Source of the DNA: Thalassoglobus neptunius
Lineage (GTDB): Bacteria; Planctomycetota; Planctomycetia; Planctomycetales; Planctomycetaceae
NCBI RefSeq assembly: GCF_007859735.1
Contig: NZ_SIHI01000001.1
Span: forward strand, 672,190 to 728,069
Direction of reading: 5' to 3'
DNA: 55,880 nucleotides
Both the position numbers and the translations under genes were made by a program. Positions within the stretch are counted from its first letter, which is position 1, and each line of letters opens with the position of its first letter. This document shows positions 47,195-55,880 of this stretch, one piece after another. The notes beneath the pieces were generated by a model. The model made no database searches and had not been told where the DNA came from. It worked only from the letters and a program-made list of their open reading frames with translations.

Positions 47195-48745
47195 ATGGTC
47201 AAGCAGTCCAGAATTGCCGTCTTTGTGGCCCTTGTTGGGGTGATCTGTTTTGAACCGTTGGTTTTCGGTCAGGAATTTTCGAGACCGCCACGTCCGAACA
47301 TAGTGTTCATTCTGACCGATGATCAGGCTCCCTGGGCGATGGGAACTGCCATTCGAAGAGGATTGTTTGAGGATGTGCCGACGGCAGCGACTCCGAATAT
47401 GGATCGGCTTGCTGCGGAAGGAGCGATGTTTTCGAATTTCTTCTGTACGACACCTGTCTGCAGTCCTGCCCGAGTTGCGATTGCAACGGGACGCTATGCC
47501 AGTGAATTCGGGATCGACGATTTCATTCCGTCTCCGACGCACAAGTTGTTTGACCCCGAACAGCAGCAGTCTCTCGAACCGGAAGCGAGTACGACCTTTG
47601 CGGAGGTGTTTCAATCGCAAGGATATCGAACGGGATTGGTTGGCAAGTGGCATCTTGGAGACTGGTCTCTTCCCGGCAATGAACGCTTTCATCCGACTTC
47701 GTTCGGGTTCAATGAGTTCACCGGTTTGTTGTCCGGAGGGACGTCTCCTGAGAATCCGGAACTGGAAATTGACGGGCAGGTTCAAACTGTTCCCGGGCTA
47801 ACAACGGATCTGCTTACCGACCATGCCCTCGATTTTATCGAGCGAGCATGCCTCGCGGGGAAACCGTTCCTGCTCTGTTTTCATACGCGAGCACCACATG
47901 GGCGATGGCTTCCCGTTGCGCCTGAGGACTGGTCACCGTATGCGGAACTCGATCCAGCGACGCCGAGCTATCCGGACCTCAATGTCGAGAAAGTCAAGAA
48001 AAGCATGCTAGAGTATCTGGCCAGTACGAGTGGAGTGGATCGGAATCTCGGCCGACTTCTCGACGAACTGGATCGGCTTCAGATCAGCAAGAACACGATT
48101 GTGGTTTTTTCGTCTGATCATGGTTACAACATGGGCCATAACGGGATTGTCCACAAAGGGAACGGCATCTGGGCGACACGTTCAAAACCTCCGGGAGAGT
48201 TTCATCACAAGACGCGAGTAATCTCGGACAAGTATCGTCCGAATCTGTATGATCTTTCTTTGAAGGTTCCGACGATCGTGAGATGGCCGGGGCGTACCAA
48301 ACCGGGTTCCATGATTGATTACACTGCCACGAGTCTCGATTTCTTTCCGACTCTGCTTGCGATGGCAGACATTCCGATTCCGGCGAATCTGAATTTGCGG
48401 GGGCGAGACTTGACGCCCGTTCTTCGAGGCGAACTCTCTCCGTTGTGGAATCAGGATCTGTATGCGGAGTACAACATGATTCACTACGCGGTTGCGACGC
48501 TCCGGTGTTATCGGACCCCTGGTTTCAAGTTGATCCGTGACTTCCACAATGAAGGTCGGGATGAGTTCTACGATCTCGTTGAAGATCCTGAAGAATCTGT
48601 CAATCTGATTGATGATCCTGATCCGCGAATTCAGAAAACGATTCGCGAATTGCACGAGAAGTTGATAGCCCACATGGAGACGATTAACGATCCACTTTTG
48701 GAGACATTGAAACAAACATCAAACAATCCCAACTTCGAGCGTTGA
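47195..48745 (+). CDS. Secreted type I sulfatase
   Basis: 516 residues from ATG 47195, chosen because it places a signal peptide (SRIAVFVALVGVICFEPLVF) at the N-terminus. NIVFILTDDQ gives the metal-binding Asp pair, VCSPARVAIATGR (Cys89) the formylglycine site C-x-P-x-R, and GLVGKWHLG the second signature; later DHGYNMGHNG coordinates the metal. Hydrolyses sulfate esters, probably of algal or animal polysaccharides, in the periplasm or outside. Planctomycetes encode many such enzymes. Needs a formylglycine-generating enzyme not seen here. Confidence 0.92.
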   Translation: MVKQSRIAVFVALVGVICFEPLVFGQEFSRPPRPNIVFILTDDQAPWAMGTAIRRGLFEDVPTAATPNMDRLAAEGAMFSNFFCTTPVCSPARVAIATGRYASEFGIDDFIPSPTHKLFDPEQQQSLEPEASTTFAEVFQSQGYRTGLVGKWHLGDWSLPGNERFHPTSFGFNEFTGLLSGGTSPENPELEIDGQVQTVPGLTTDLLTDHALDFIERACLAGKPFLLCFHTRAPHGRWLPVAPEDWSPYAELDPATPSYPDLNVEKVKKSMLEYLASTSGVDRNLGRLLDELDRLQISKNTIVVFSSDHGYNMGHNGIVHKGNGIWATRSKPPGEFHHKTRVISDKYRPNLYDLSLKVPTIVRWPGRTKPGSMIDYTATSLDFFPTLLAMADIPIPANLNLRGRDLTPVLRGELSPLWNQDLYAEYNMIHYAVATLRCYRTPGFKLIRDFHNEGRDEFYDLVEDPEESVNLIDDPDPRIQKTIRELHEKLIAHMETINDPLLETLKQTSNNPNFER

Positions 48746-49018
48746 CACATCAAACTTTCCTGCTGACACTGGGCGTCCCCCAAACTTCCTCATTGACTCG
48801 CCACTCACTCGTCACGGTTTTCGAACAAATCACGGATTGAAGTGATCGAGAATGCTGACATCCCATCGATATTGTTGAGGCTGGTGATGAATCGTTTCAA
48901 ATGGTTTGGACATCGCGACGGTCGTTGATCAAAGTTTGAAACTTGTGGAGCAGCGGAGTCTTTTCGAAATTGAGTGCCTTCCGGAGGATTGAAGGCTTCG
49001 ACAAGCTGGAGCAAATAC

Positions 49019-52009
49019 ATGGTGCACAAACAGTGGATATCCGTCCTTTCGTGGCTCGCGCTTCTGATGCTGCAACCGTTGGTTATGGTTGGAGCCGATT
49101 CTGATTGGAAGTTGCAACCACTTCCGTTCAACAATCCGGGGCTGACTGTGGATCTGGGAGTCGGGCTGTGGGCCGAACCGCTTCCGATGGATTATGACAA
49201 CGACGGAGATTTGGATCTTGTGGTTTCGTGTCCGGACAAACCATCTCGGGGAATTTACTTCTTTGAGAATCGATCCAACGATCCTTCCGTCGCGATGCCG
49301 GTCTTCAAGGCTGGCGTTCTGATCGCTCCGACAGATCGTTACATGATGTTGAGCATGGTCGATGATGAACCGGTTGTGATGCGTCCGGGAGTGATCTTCC
49401 GGCGAGATGCAGACTCCGGCAAGTTTGATTTCACTAAGCCCGAGCGAATTGCTGCTCCCAAGAATCCGCATCACCGTCGCGGTATTCGAAGTCGAGGAAA
49501 CATGTGGCGTTCCGTCGACTACGATGACGATGGTGATCAGGATGTTCTCGTCGGGATCGGAGATTGGACCGAACTGGTCTGGGATCACGCTTACGACAAC
49601 AACGGAGTCTGGAAAAACGGCCCGCTGCACGGATATGTCTATTTCGTTGAGAATACTGGAACGGATGCGGAGCCGGACTACTCGTCGGAACCAGAGCGTC
49701 TCCAAGCGAACGGTGGGGACCTTGATGTCTTTGGTTGGCCATGCCCCAACTTCGCTGACTTTGATGGAGATGGAGATCTTGATCTGATTTGCGGCGAATT
49801 TCTGGACGGGTTCACCTATTTCGAGAACATCGGAACACGTTCAGAACCTGTGTATTCCGTCGGCGAGAAGTTGGTTGATTCGTTGGGAGAGGAACTCCGG
49901 ATGAATCTTCAGATGATCACTCCCAATGCAATTGACTGGGATGCTGACGGTGACTTGGATTTAATTGTTGGTGATGAGGATGGGCGTGTTGCGTTTGTTG
50001 AAAATACAGGTGAGCTTCGAGACGGGCGACCGGTTTTCCATGCTCCGAAATACTTTCAACAGGAAGCAGACACTCTGAAGTTCGGCGCGCTGGCGACTCC
50101 CTTTATCTACGATTGGGACAGCGACGGCGATGAGGACATTGTCTGCGGCAACACTGCCGGTGAGATTGCACTTTTCGAGAATCTCGGCGATGGCGAGGAT
50201 GGTCTTCCGAAGTGGGAGGCACCGCGTTTGGTGAATGTCCGCAAATCCAATGGGGACGAAGTTCCGTTTCGAGTCATGGCTGGTCCGAACGGGTCCATTC
50301 AGGGACCATGTGAAGCCAAGTGGGGTTACACGACTCTCTCCGTTGCAGACTGGGACGGAGATGGTGACGGTGACATTATCTACAATTCAATTCTCGGTCG
50401 TATCGGTCTTTTGATTAACGATTCCGGAACGCTTGTCGAAGAAACGTTCGATACCGGGCTTCGTGAACTTCCGCCTGCCTGGGACTGGAAACAAATTCCA
50501 TCGAGCACAGCCTTAACTCAGTGGCGAACAACTCCGCTGATCACAGACTTTGATGAAGATGGGACTCTGGATCTCGTCCATCTTGATCAGGAGGGGTACT
50601 TGGTTTTGCGACGTGACGCCGGTCCGGCTGAACGCATTTTCGTTGATGAAGATGGTTCCGTACTTCGCCTGAATGCGGGCTCGTGTGGTCGCTCAGGTCG
50701 GGTTAAACTGGCTCTGGTCGATTGGGATCAGGATGGGCGAACAGATTTGCTCGTCAATTCTGAAAACGCCACCTGGTACCGCAACTGTGAGACTCGAGGA
50801 GACAAGATTGTCCTCAAGAAAATCGGAAACCTGGCCAAGCGAAACGTGTCGGGACACACTTCGAGCCCGACTGTCAGTGACTTCAACAAAGATGGTGTTC
50901 CGGATCTGATCGTGGGAAGCGAGAACGGAAGGATCTATCACATTCTGCACGATGACTGTGAGACATTCCCGGAAGATGTTCTAGCTGCGAAGCCGCCTCA
51001 AGAAGCGAAGGAAGCCAGAATTCCTGGACTTGTGAAGGAAGAGTTCATCTACGCAGACGCTCCCTTCAAAGAGTGTCATGCTTCGACGATTTGCGAAACG
51101 TCGAGAGGTCTGGTTGCAGCATGGTTTGGCGGGACCAAAGAGGGAAGAGATGACGTCGCGATCTGGACAAGCTACCACGATGGCTTGAAGTGGTCGAATC
51201 CGACGATGGTCGCTGATGGTGTTCAGCACGATGGTCTGAGATATCCGTGTTGGAATCCCGTGTTGTACCAGCCTCCAGGGGATGCACCGACACTTCTGTT
51301 CTTCAAGGTCGGCCCGAATCCGCGTGAATGGTGGGGCGAAATGATGGTCAGCTACGATCGAGGAAGATCATTCGTTGAGCGTCGTCGTCTTCCAGAAGGC
51401 ATTGACGGACCTGTGCGATGTAAGCCAATTCTTCTCGACGACGGAAAAACACTTCTCTGCGGATCTTCCACTGAATACGACGGGTGGCGAATTCACTTTG
51501 AGTCGATACAACTCGAAGATGGACAGCCTTCCGGAACATGGTCGCGCGTCGGACCTATCAACGATGCTTCGAAATATAATGCGATCCAGCCAACGTTCCT
51601 TCAACTGCCGGACGGTCAACTGGAGGTTCTTTGCCGCACCAAAGAAGGGGTGATTGTTTCCAGTTCTTCTTCTGATCAAGGCAAGAGCTGGTCGCCACTG
51701 GAGCCGATTGATTTACCCAATCCAAACTCCGGGATTGAATCGGTGACCCTTGCGAATGGAAAACACCTGTTGGTCTACAATCCGCTTAGTAGCGGGTCGA
51801 CAGGCTGGGGGAAGAGGGGAGTGCTGAGTTTGGCCATTTCCGATAACGGGAAGGATTGGACGCCTGTCGCTGATCTCGAGCGAGAAGAGAAGTCGGAGTT
51901 CAGCTATCCCGCAGCGATTCAAAGTGCCGACGGAAAAGTTCATATTATCTATACATGGAAGCGTCGCCGACTGAAGTATCTTGTGATTGATCCGAGTGAC
52001 TTCAAATAG
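49019..52009 (+). CDS. Secreted FG-GAP/VCBS repeat plus sialidase-like protein
   Basis: 996 residues from ATG 49019, which gives signal peptide WISVLSWLALLMLQPLVMVG. Residues ~40-660 hold repeated calcium-binding FG-GAP units (DYDNDGDLDLVV, DFDGDGDLDLIC, DWDADGDLDLIV, DWDGDGDGDIIY, DFNKDGVPDLIVG). The C-terminal ~330 residues match BNR/sialidase-type propellers (ATICETSRGLVAAWFGGTKE GRDDVAIW, Asp-box-like SSSSDQGKSWSP and SDNGKDWTP). Likely acts on or binds extracellular glycans. Downstream of the sulfatase on the same strand. Confidence 0.85.
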   Translation: MVHKQWISVLSWLALLMLQPLVMVGADSDWKLQPLPFNNPGLTVDLGVGLWAEPLPMDYDNDGDLDLVVSCPDKPSRGIYFFENRSNDPSVAMPVFKAGVLIAPTDRYMMLSMVDDEPVVMRPGVIFRRDADSGKFDFTKPERIAAPKNPHHRRGIRSRGNMWRSVDYDDDGDQDVLVGIGDWTELVWDHAYDNNGVWKNGPLHGYVYFVENTGTDAEPDYSSEPERLQANGGDLDVFGWPCPNFADFDGDGDLDLICGEFLDGFTYFENIGTRSEPVYSVGEKLVDSLGEELRMNLQMITPNAIDWDADGDLDLIVGDEDGRVAFVENTGELRDGRPVFHAPKYFQQEADTLKFGALATPFIYDWDSDGDEDIVCGNTAGEIALFENLGDGEDGLPKWEAPRLVNVRKSNGDEVPFRVMAGPNGSIQGPCEAKWGYTTLSVADWDGDGDGDIIYNSILGRIGLLINDSGTLVEETFDTGLRELPPAWDWKQIPSSTALTQWRTTPLITDFDEDGTLDLVHLDQEGYLVLRRDAGPAERIFVDEDGSVLRLNAGSCGRSGRVKLALVDWDQDGRTDLLVNSENATWYRNCETRGDKIVLKKIGNLAKRNVSGHTSSPTVSDFNKDGVPDLIVGSENGRIYHILHDDCETFPEDVLAAKPPQEAKEARIPGLVKEEFIYADAPFKECHASTICETSRGLVAAWFGGTKEGRDDVAIWTSYHDGLKWSNPTMVADGVQHDGLRYPCWNPVLYQPPGDAPTLLFFKVGPNPREWWGEMMVSYDRGRSFVERRRLPEGIDGPVRCKPILLDDGKTLLCGSSTEYDGWRIHFESIQLEDGQPSGTWSRVGPINDASKYNAIQPTFLQLPDGQLEVLCRTKEGVIVSSSSSDQGKSWSPLEPIDLPNPNSGIESVTLANGKHLLVYNPLSSGSTGWGKRGVLSLAISDNGKDWTPVADLEREEKSEFSYPAAIQSADGKVHIIYTWKRRRLKYLVIDPSDFK

Positions 52010-52110
52010 AGCAAGTTGCTCTTGCCTGTGCACTCGCTTGAACTTCTTCAACAGGGAGAAGGCTGAGTTTGCTCGTGCGAGTGAGTGCACACCAAATCAG
52101 AAGATGCTCT
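52010..52110 (+). repeat. 101-base intergenic repeat, copy B
   Basis: Starts immediately after the stop of the sialidase-like gene; 84 of 101 positions match 1674-1774, no gaps. Here TGTGCACT at the start and AGTGCACA near the end can pair. Confidence 0.8.
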
Positions 52111-52383
52111 TGAGTTCACCTCGGAGCAAGAACGTGCTGATCTTCAGGAAGTGAAGAGACCGGCAGAAAACGAGAGCGCGGCAATCCCGCGCTGAGTGAA
52201 GTCAGGGAGTTCAACGGTTGCAGTGTTCAATCGTTGAGCTCCCTTTTTCTTTTCGTCAGCGGTACGAGTCTCTCATCAGCGAGCCAGAGCTTCACATCGA
52301 ATCCAAACGCCGCAAGCGAATCGAATTGGATGAAGCGTGCGGGTTCAACGAAGCGTGCGAGTGGGGCATTCGCGACAGTTGCG
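52111..52383. other. Intergenic region between convergent genes
   Basis: Together with repeat copy B this is a ~370-base gap. It contains the terminator at 52204-52255; nothing else recognised. Confidence 0.5.
52204..52255 (+). terminator. Strong intrinsic terminator
   Basis: AGGGAGTTCAACG (52204-52216), 15-base loop, CGTTGAGCTCCCT (52232-52244): 13 pairs including one G-U, then TTTTTCTTTTC. Ends the sialidase-like transcript. Confidence 0.9.
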
Positions 52384-52911
52384 TCAATCTGCTTGAACAG
52401 GAATTTTCACTCGGTGAGGGAGTTCGCTCTCTCGAAACGCGACGCCTGTTGCTTCTTGATAGAAAATCCGAAGGCGATCGGCATGCGCTTTCGCGCGATC
52501 GACGAAGGCTTCCGAAAGTCTTCGCGTTTCTCCTCGAACGTCGAGTTCGACGAGCGTTTCCCACAGCAGGACTCTTGACTGGCTCGCCATCAGCATGGCT
52601 TCCAGTTCAACGACTCGACTTAAGTCTGAATACTTGGTCCATTCGCCATTCATTTTGAGCCGTCCCAGTTTTTCCATGACCCAACCTGCCATCTCTTTGG
52701 AGACGGGGCGATTTCCTCCCATGTCACTCAACAGGTCGAGCAGCGTCTGCTTCTGATTTTTGACTTCGGAAGCCAATTGTTCCAGGAATCGCGGGAGATC
52801 GGGAAGCGTGTCCCCCTCTTTGTTTGAATTCCTGCAGCGAGCGATCAGTTCCAGTTCGGCGGTCATGAGGGCTGCATGGTCACCGAGGTAGATTTTGAGA
52901 TATTCAATCAT
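52384..52911 (-). CDS. Helical hypothetical protein, 175 residues
   Basis: Starts MIEYLKIYLGDHAALMTAEL; all-helical composition with heptad-like LEQLASEVKNQKQTLLDLLS DMGG and AFVDRAKAHADRLRIFYQEA. Resembles small ferritin-like or four-helix-bundle proteins, but conserved metal ligands are not evident to me. Function unknown. Confidence 0.65.
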   Translation of the reverse strand: MIEYLKIYLGDHAALMTAELELIARCRNSNKEGDTLPDLPRFLEQLASEVKNQKQTLLDLLSDMGGNRPVSKEMAGWVMEKLGRLKMNGEWTKYSDLSRVVELEAMLMASQSRVLLWETLVELDVRGETRRLSEAFVDRAKAHADRLRIFYQEATGVAFRESELPHRVKIPVQAD

Positions 52912-53208
52912 CTGCGTGGCTCCTGTAGGAATGGCTTCAATGAGAAAGCGGGTTCAAGAGATCTTCTGCATATCTTATACCGGGACCGATGGGCAGAGGT
53001 AGTTCTTTGAGGAGGGAAGACCTTTTCCCGGAAGACTTTCAGGCAGAACACAGACGGGGACTGAGCAGCGAGCCGGTTTGGTGGTCGATTTTCGCTCAAT
53101 GATCGTTCTTCGAGGATCAGTGCTGTGACTCGATTGTTCGTCGCTGGCGGAGTTGTGTTCAGTCAGAGAGAAGAGTTCCGGCGAATTCAGAGAGAGCGTG
53201 CTGATGGT

Positions 53209-53637
53209 CTAAGTGGACTGTTCAAGCGGCTTCAGTTGTTTTCGTGTTGGAATGACATCCTGAAGTGTCACACTTTTGAGGTATTCCTTCTGGATTCGCT
53301 CAGCCTCAGCGAGGACGCCTCTGAGCTTGCAGAATGAGTGAATCCGGCAGCTTTCATCAGATCCGACGCAGCTGAGAAGATGCAGATTGCCTTCGATGTG
53401 TTCGATGACGTCACCAATGCGGATCTGCTCTGGAGGAATGGCCAGTTCGATTCCTCCCCCGATTCCGCGCACGCTGCGAATGTACCCAAAGCGGCTGAGC
53501 AGATTGACGACCTTTGCCACGTGGTGAGCCGAGATTCCGAAGAGTGTCGCAACATCTGCGGCCTTGGAACGTTGTTCTCGCGTTGCCAGGTACATCAACG
53601 TGCGAAGAGCATAGTCGGTTTGGGTTGTGAGCTGCAT
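53209..53637 (-). CDS. Rrf2/NsrR-like iron-sulfur regulator
   Basis: 142 residues, normal for Rrf2. MQLTTQTDYALRTLMYLATR and the winged helix SAHHVAKVVNLLSRFGYIRS VRGIGGG are family hallmarks. Cys90, Cys97 and Cys103 (LLSCVGSDESCRIHSFC) are placed like the cluster ligands of NsrR/IscR. The neighbouring DUF542 (ScdA_N) gene suggests a nitric-oxide or iron-sulfur stress circuit. Confidence 0.85.
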   Translation of the reverse strand: MQLTTQTDYALRTLMYLATREQRSKAADVATLFGISAHHVAKVVNLLSRFGYIRSVRGIGGGIELAIPPEQIRIGDVIEHIEGNLHLLSCVGSDESCRIHSFCKLRGVLAEAERIQKEYLKSVTLQDVIPTRKQLKPLEQST

Positions 53638-53735
53638 GGGCTCTCTCTACCGGGCTGTGAGTTGATTTTTCTAGTTCGCTGACGGAACCCGCAGTCTTGG
53701 TCGGTGAGCAGCTTTTCCACGGACGTGCTCGTCGA

Positions 53736-53966
53736 TCAATCGTTCGAAGATAGCGTATCAGAATTTTCTGTCGACGTTCTTCGTTTCGAAATCGCAGTTT
53801 CAAGTTTTCGCATCACGTCATCGATTTGGTGACCGTTCTGCAAGGCGACGTACCTCAAATACCTTCCACCGCAAGTGACGTCGAATCCAAGTTCTTCAAA
53901 CACGGGCATTGTTTCGGGATGCTCCAGAATCCAGTCGGGAATGGAGTGATCTTCGTCGCAAACCAT
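53736..53966 (-). CDS. DUF542 / ScdA_N-like protein
   Basis: 76 residues from ATG 53966 (GTG 54023 would add 19). DHSIPDWILEHPETMPVFEE LGFDVTCGGRYLRYVAL matches the N-terminal ScdA/RIC motif (HP...FE..G.D..CGG). Full RIC proteins add a hemerythrin domain; here only the small domain is present. Such proteins are commonly controlled by NsrR, whose homologue lies 98 bases downstream. Confidence 0.7.
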   Translation of the reverse strand: MVCDEDHSIPDWILEHPETMPVFEELGFDVTCGGRYLRYVALQNGHQIDDVMRKLETAISKRRTSTENSDTLSSND

Positions 53967-54004
53967 TGGCTTGTACTCTTGACCTGTGAGTGGGGGATCA
54001 ACTA

Positions 54005-54023
54005 AAAGATGTACAACATGCAC
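54005..54023. promoter_or_regulatory. Candidate Rrf2/NsrR operator
   Basis: AAAGATGTACAACATGCAC contains ATGT-ACA-ACAT and resembles the AAGATGYA half-site of NsrR. It lies upstream of the DUF542 gene in the divergent gap shared with the haem protein gene. Tentative. Confidence 0.4.
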
Positions 54024-54140
54024 GAGTTATACATGTTTGTGGGTCCTGTGCCAACCGGCGGTTTTGTGAGTGGTGCGAAAACAGCCAGTGGTCAGGGCTC
54101 TGGCGTCCATCTGATTTCTCAGTTCCGGAGATGAGTTGTT

Positions 54141-54719
54141 ATGAAAAACGTGATGCTTCCTGCGGTAGCTATGTTAGCCCTCGCTTTCGTTCTGTTCATC
54201 GGTTTACCAATGGGGACTACTGCGAATCTTCAGGCGGAAGAGGCCAAAGCGAGCAAAGAAAGTTCGCAGAGTGTTGAGGGAGTTGATCAAGCTGCGGTGA
54301 AACGTGCTCGGCAGAAAGTCGGGGAACTGGACAACATTTTTAAGCAGACAATCGTTCTGATTACCGACAAGTATGTTCATGGTGATGATGACTTCGCAGC
54401 TGGCAGTGCTGCGGTTTTGTTGTTTAAGAACATCTCAGATTCAGGAGAGACGAAAATTCGTCTCATCGATGCCACCGGCGATCCCTATGAACCTGAGAAC
54501 GTTGCGAAGGACTCCTTCGAAAAGTCCGGGATCAAAAAACTGAAAAAAGGGGCCCAACAGCATGAACAAGTCGTCGTGAAGGATGACTCCTCCTATCTGC
54601 GAGTCATGACTCCTGTGCCTGTTGTGATGGAGAAGTGTGTGATGTGTCACGCGCACTATGCCGACGTCGCTGAAGGAGCACCGATCGGTGCAATTAGCTA
54701 TACGTTTCCTATTGAATAG
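54141..54719 (+). CDS. Exported haem protein (Tll0287-like, DUF3365)
   Basis: 192 residues. Signal peptide or anchor MKNVMLPAVAMLALAFVLFI; a helical then PAS-like beta domain; EKCVMCHAHYADV gives a c-type haem motif C166-x-x-C-H170. Tll0287-like domains are thought to sense redox state or gas ligands. Divergent from the DUF542/Rrf2 genes, so perhaps in the same circuit. Confidence 0.82.
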   Translation: MKNVMLPAVAMLALAFVLFIGLPMGTTANLQAEEAKASKESSQSVEGVDQAAVKRARQKVGELDNIFKQTIVLITDKYVHGDDDFAAGSAAVLLFKNISDSGETKIRLIDATGDPYEPENVAKDSFEKSGIKKLKKGAQQHEQVVVKDDSSYLRVMTPVPVVMEKCVMCHAHYADVAEGAPIGAISYTFPIE

Positions 54720-54825
54720 TTAAACCGTAATTCATTCGTGAAATGGATCTTGATAGGCACCGGATTCGGTCTATTGAGAATCATGCTTCGGTGATTTTGG
54801 ACAAGCGAGCAAGTGAGCAGGTGCG

Positions 54826-55437
54826 ATGGCGATTGAAAAGTTCTGTTGGGCAAGAACGATCTCGTTGTTTGCACTTGCTCACTTCTGTCTTGCTCAGCAG
54901 TGCGATCCGATGATTGCATCAAGTGCTCAAGCGGAAGATGTCGAACCGGCAAAGTCGGCAATTACTCACAAGGAAAGTGTTCACGAAGAAAATGTTGCCC
55001 ACGCGAGGCGTCTTGCTTCGATTCTCTTTGAGTCAGTTCATGGCTCGCTGCAGGTGATGCACAGAGACCTTTTCCGGGAAGACGAAAGCTTGAGTATCCC
55101 GTCACGGTCCCTGGAGGATGTTTTCAGCGTCTTGAATCGAAAATACAACGTGGAATTGCGCTGGCTCGCTGTCGACACACCAGCAATGAATATCGATCAC
55201 GAACCGTCCAGTGAATTTGAGAAGCAAGTGGTTCGTCATCTTCGGACTCAGGAAACGAGCTTCGAATCCATTGAGGGAAATCGTTTTCACTATGCCGGAA
55301 GAATCCGATTGTCGACTACGTGCCTGGGTTGCCATGTTCCTCGGCGATCGGACAATGATGATCGTTTCGCGGGGCTATTGATGACGTTCGATTTGCAGCG
55401 TGATGCAGAGAATGATGCAAGTGGAGAAGAAGAGTGA
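54826..55437 (+). CDS. Second exported DUF3365-like haem protein
   Basis: 203 residues. N-terminal hydrophobic stretch ISLFALAHFCLAQQ (signal peptide or lipobox-like), a helical region, DVFSVLNRKYNVELRWLAVD, and a CLGCH haem motif (166-170) at the same position as in the preceding protein. Probably a diverged paralogue, co-transcribed. Confidence 0.72.
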   Translation: MAIEKFCWARTISLFALAHFCLAQQCDPMIASSAQAEDVEPAKSAITHKESVHEENVAHARRLASILFESVHGSLQVMHRDLFREDESLSIPSRSLEDVFSVLNRKYNVELRWLAVDTPAMNIDHEPSSEFEKQVVRHLRTQETSFESIEGNRFHYAGRIRLSTTCLGCHVPRRSDNDDRFAGLLMTFDLQRDAENDASGEEE

Positions 55438-55727
55438 ACGCTTATTCCCAACTCATTGATGATTACCTGCAAGGCTCGAAAACTCTGCGTCAGGCTGTGG
55501 AAGGAATGACGGCCAGTCAGCTCGACGCAACTCCGGTCAAAGGAACGTGGTCGTCACGTCAGGTTGTCTGTCACATCGCCGATTTTGATACGGTCTATGT
55601 CGATAGGATGAAGCGAGTGATCGCCGAAGACCGTCCGCCGCTACGTGGTGGCGATCCAGATGAGTTCGCTGCCCGACTCGCCTATCAGGAACGTGACGTT
55701 GAAGTGGATTGGCACTTCTGGATCTCA
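55434..55727 (+). pseudogene. DinB-fold gene interrupted by IS
   Basis: GTG start overlaps the previous stop. LIDDYLQGSKTLRQAVEGMT, WSSRQVVCHIADFDTVYVDR and PLRGGDPDEFAARLAYQERD are the first ~90 residues of a DinB/YfiT-like four-helix metal-binding protein. The rest is replaced by the IS from 55728; the frame runs on into IS sequence to 55847. Confidence 0.75.
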
Positions 55728-55880
55728 GAGGCTATCCGGAAACTGAGGTTTTTTGAAAGTCTGGTTTTGTTCACACTTTGCGGTTCATCAACGCAAAGGA
55801 GTGCACGGTGTCCGAGGCGATTCGAAAAGCGTACCCAAGTGACCTGACTGACCTTCAGTGGGAGATGATCGAAATGATTC
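55728..55880 (+). mobile_element. 5' end of an IS5-like insertion sequence
   Basis: Begins GAGGCTATCCGGAAAC, the inverted counterpart of the end at 110-126. Preceded by TCA. Carries the start of a transposase at 55808 and continues beyond the window. Confidence 0.82.
55808..55880 (+). CDS. IS5-like transposase, N-terminal fragment
   Basis: GTG 55808 with AAAGGAG upstream encodes MSEAIRKAYPSDLTDLQWEM and onward; 'YPSDLTDxQW' is the DUF4096 start of IS5-family transposases. Cut by the window end. A first-frame partner is not needed to explain it. Confidence 0.82.
   Translation, partial: MSEAIRKAYPSDLTDLQWEMIEMI

Overview
The window looks like a planctomycete chromosome carrying a complete integrated siphovirus. 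The planctomycete assignment rests on the flanking genes: a DUF1559 protein, a carboxypeptidase-regulatory-like lipoprotein, a secreted sulfatase, an FG-GAP/VCBS plus sialidase protein, and two Tll0287-like (DUF3365) haem proteins. A PEP-CTERM protein inside the prophage points the same way. No species can be named from sequence alone.

Host, left (1-1958): the 3' end of an IS5-like element (transposase C-terminus and terminal repeat) interrupts a DUF1559 gene. A small lipoprotein gene and one copy of a 101-base intergenic repeat follow. Host, right (46786-55880): an intact tRNA-Arg(CCT) gene, a sulfatase, the FG-GAP/sialidase protein followed by a second copy of the 101-base repeat and a strong terminator, a helical hypothetical protein, an Rrf2/NsrR-like regulator with a ScdA_N-like (DUF542) protein, two haem-binding DUF3365 proteins, and a DinB-fold gene interrupted by the 5' end of an IS with the same terminal repeat as the left one.

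Prophage (1959-46831): bounded by a 46-base direct repeat that is the 3' part of the tRNA-Arg gene; the right copy completes the working tRNA. All genes from 2316 to 42409 lie on the + strand, mostly joined by ATGA-type overlaps. Order: early small proteins and a DUF6745 protein with a 21-unit minisatellite; an odd Leu-type tRNA; a replication/modification block (two clamp-like proteins, PP-loop ATPase, D12 adenine methylase, PD-(D/E)XK nucleases, ASCH-like protein, DEAH helicase, ParB/MT-A70 fusion, SSB); an envelope module (several small membrane proteins, a papain-like protease, a membrane-anchored thioredoxin, two secreted proteins); then packaging, head and tail genes (small and large terminase, gpW, portal, ClpP-like protease with nested scaffold, decoration protein, Mu gpT-like capsid, tail tube, G/GT chaperones with a GGGAAAC slip site, tape measure, tip proteins). 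The right end carries minus-strand cargo (HTH regulator, PEP-CTERM protein, membrane protein, RHH protein), a compact regulatory region with several hairpins, an excisionase-like gene and the tyrosine integrase.

The most interesting points are the envelope module, which has no recognisable peptidoglycan hydrolase but pairs a cysteine protease with a membrane-anchored disulfide oxidoreductase; the tRNA-Leu-like gene with about 37 extra bases; the terminase small subunit with no standard start codon; the nested scaffold start; and a probable small RNA or attenuated leader upstream of xis-int.
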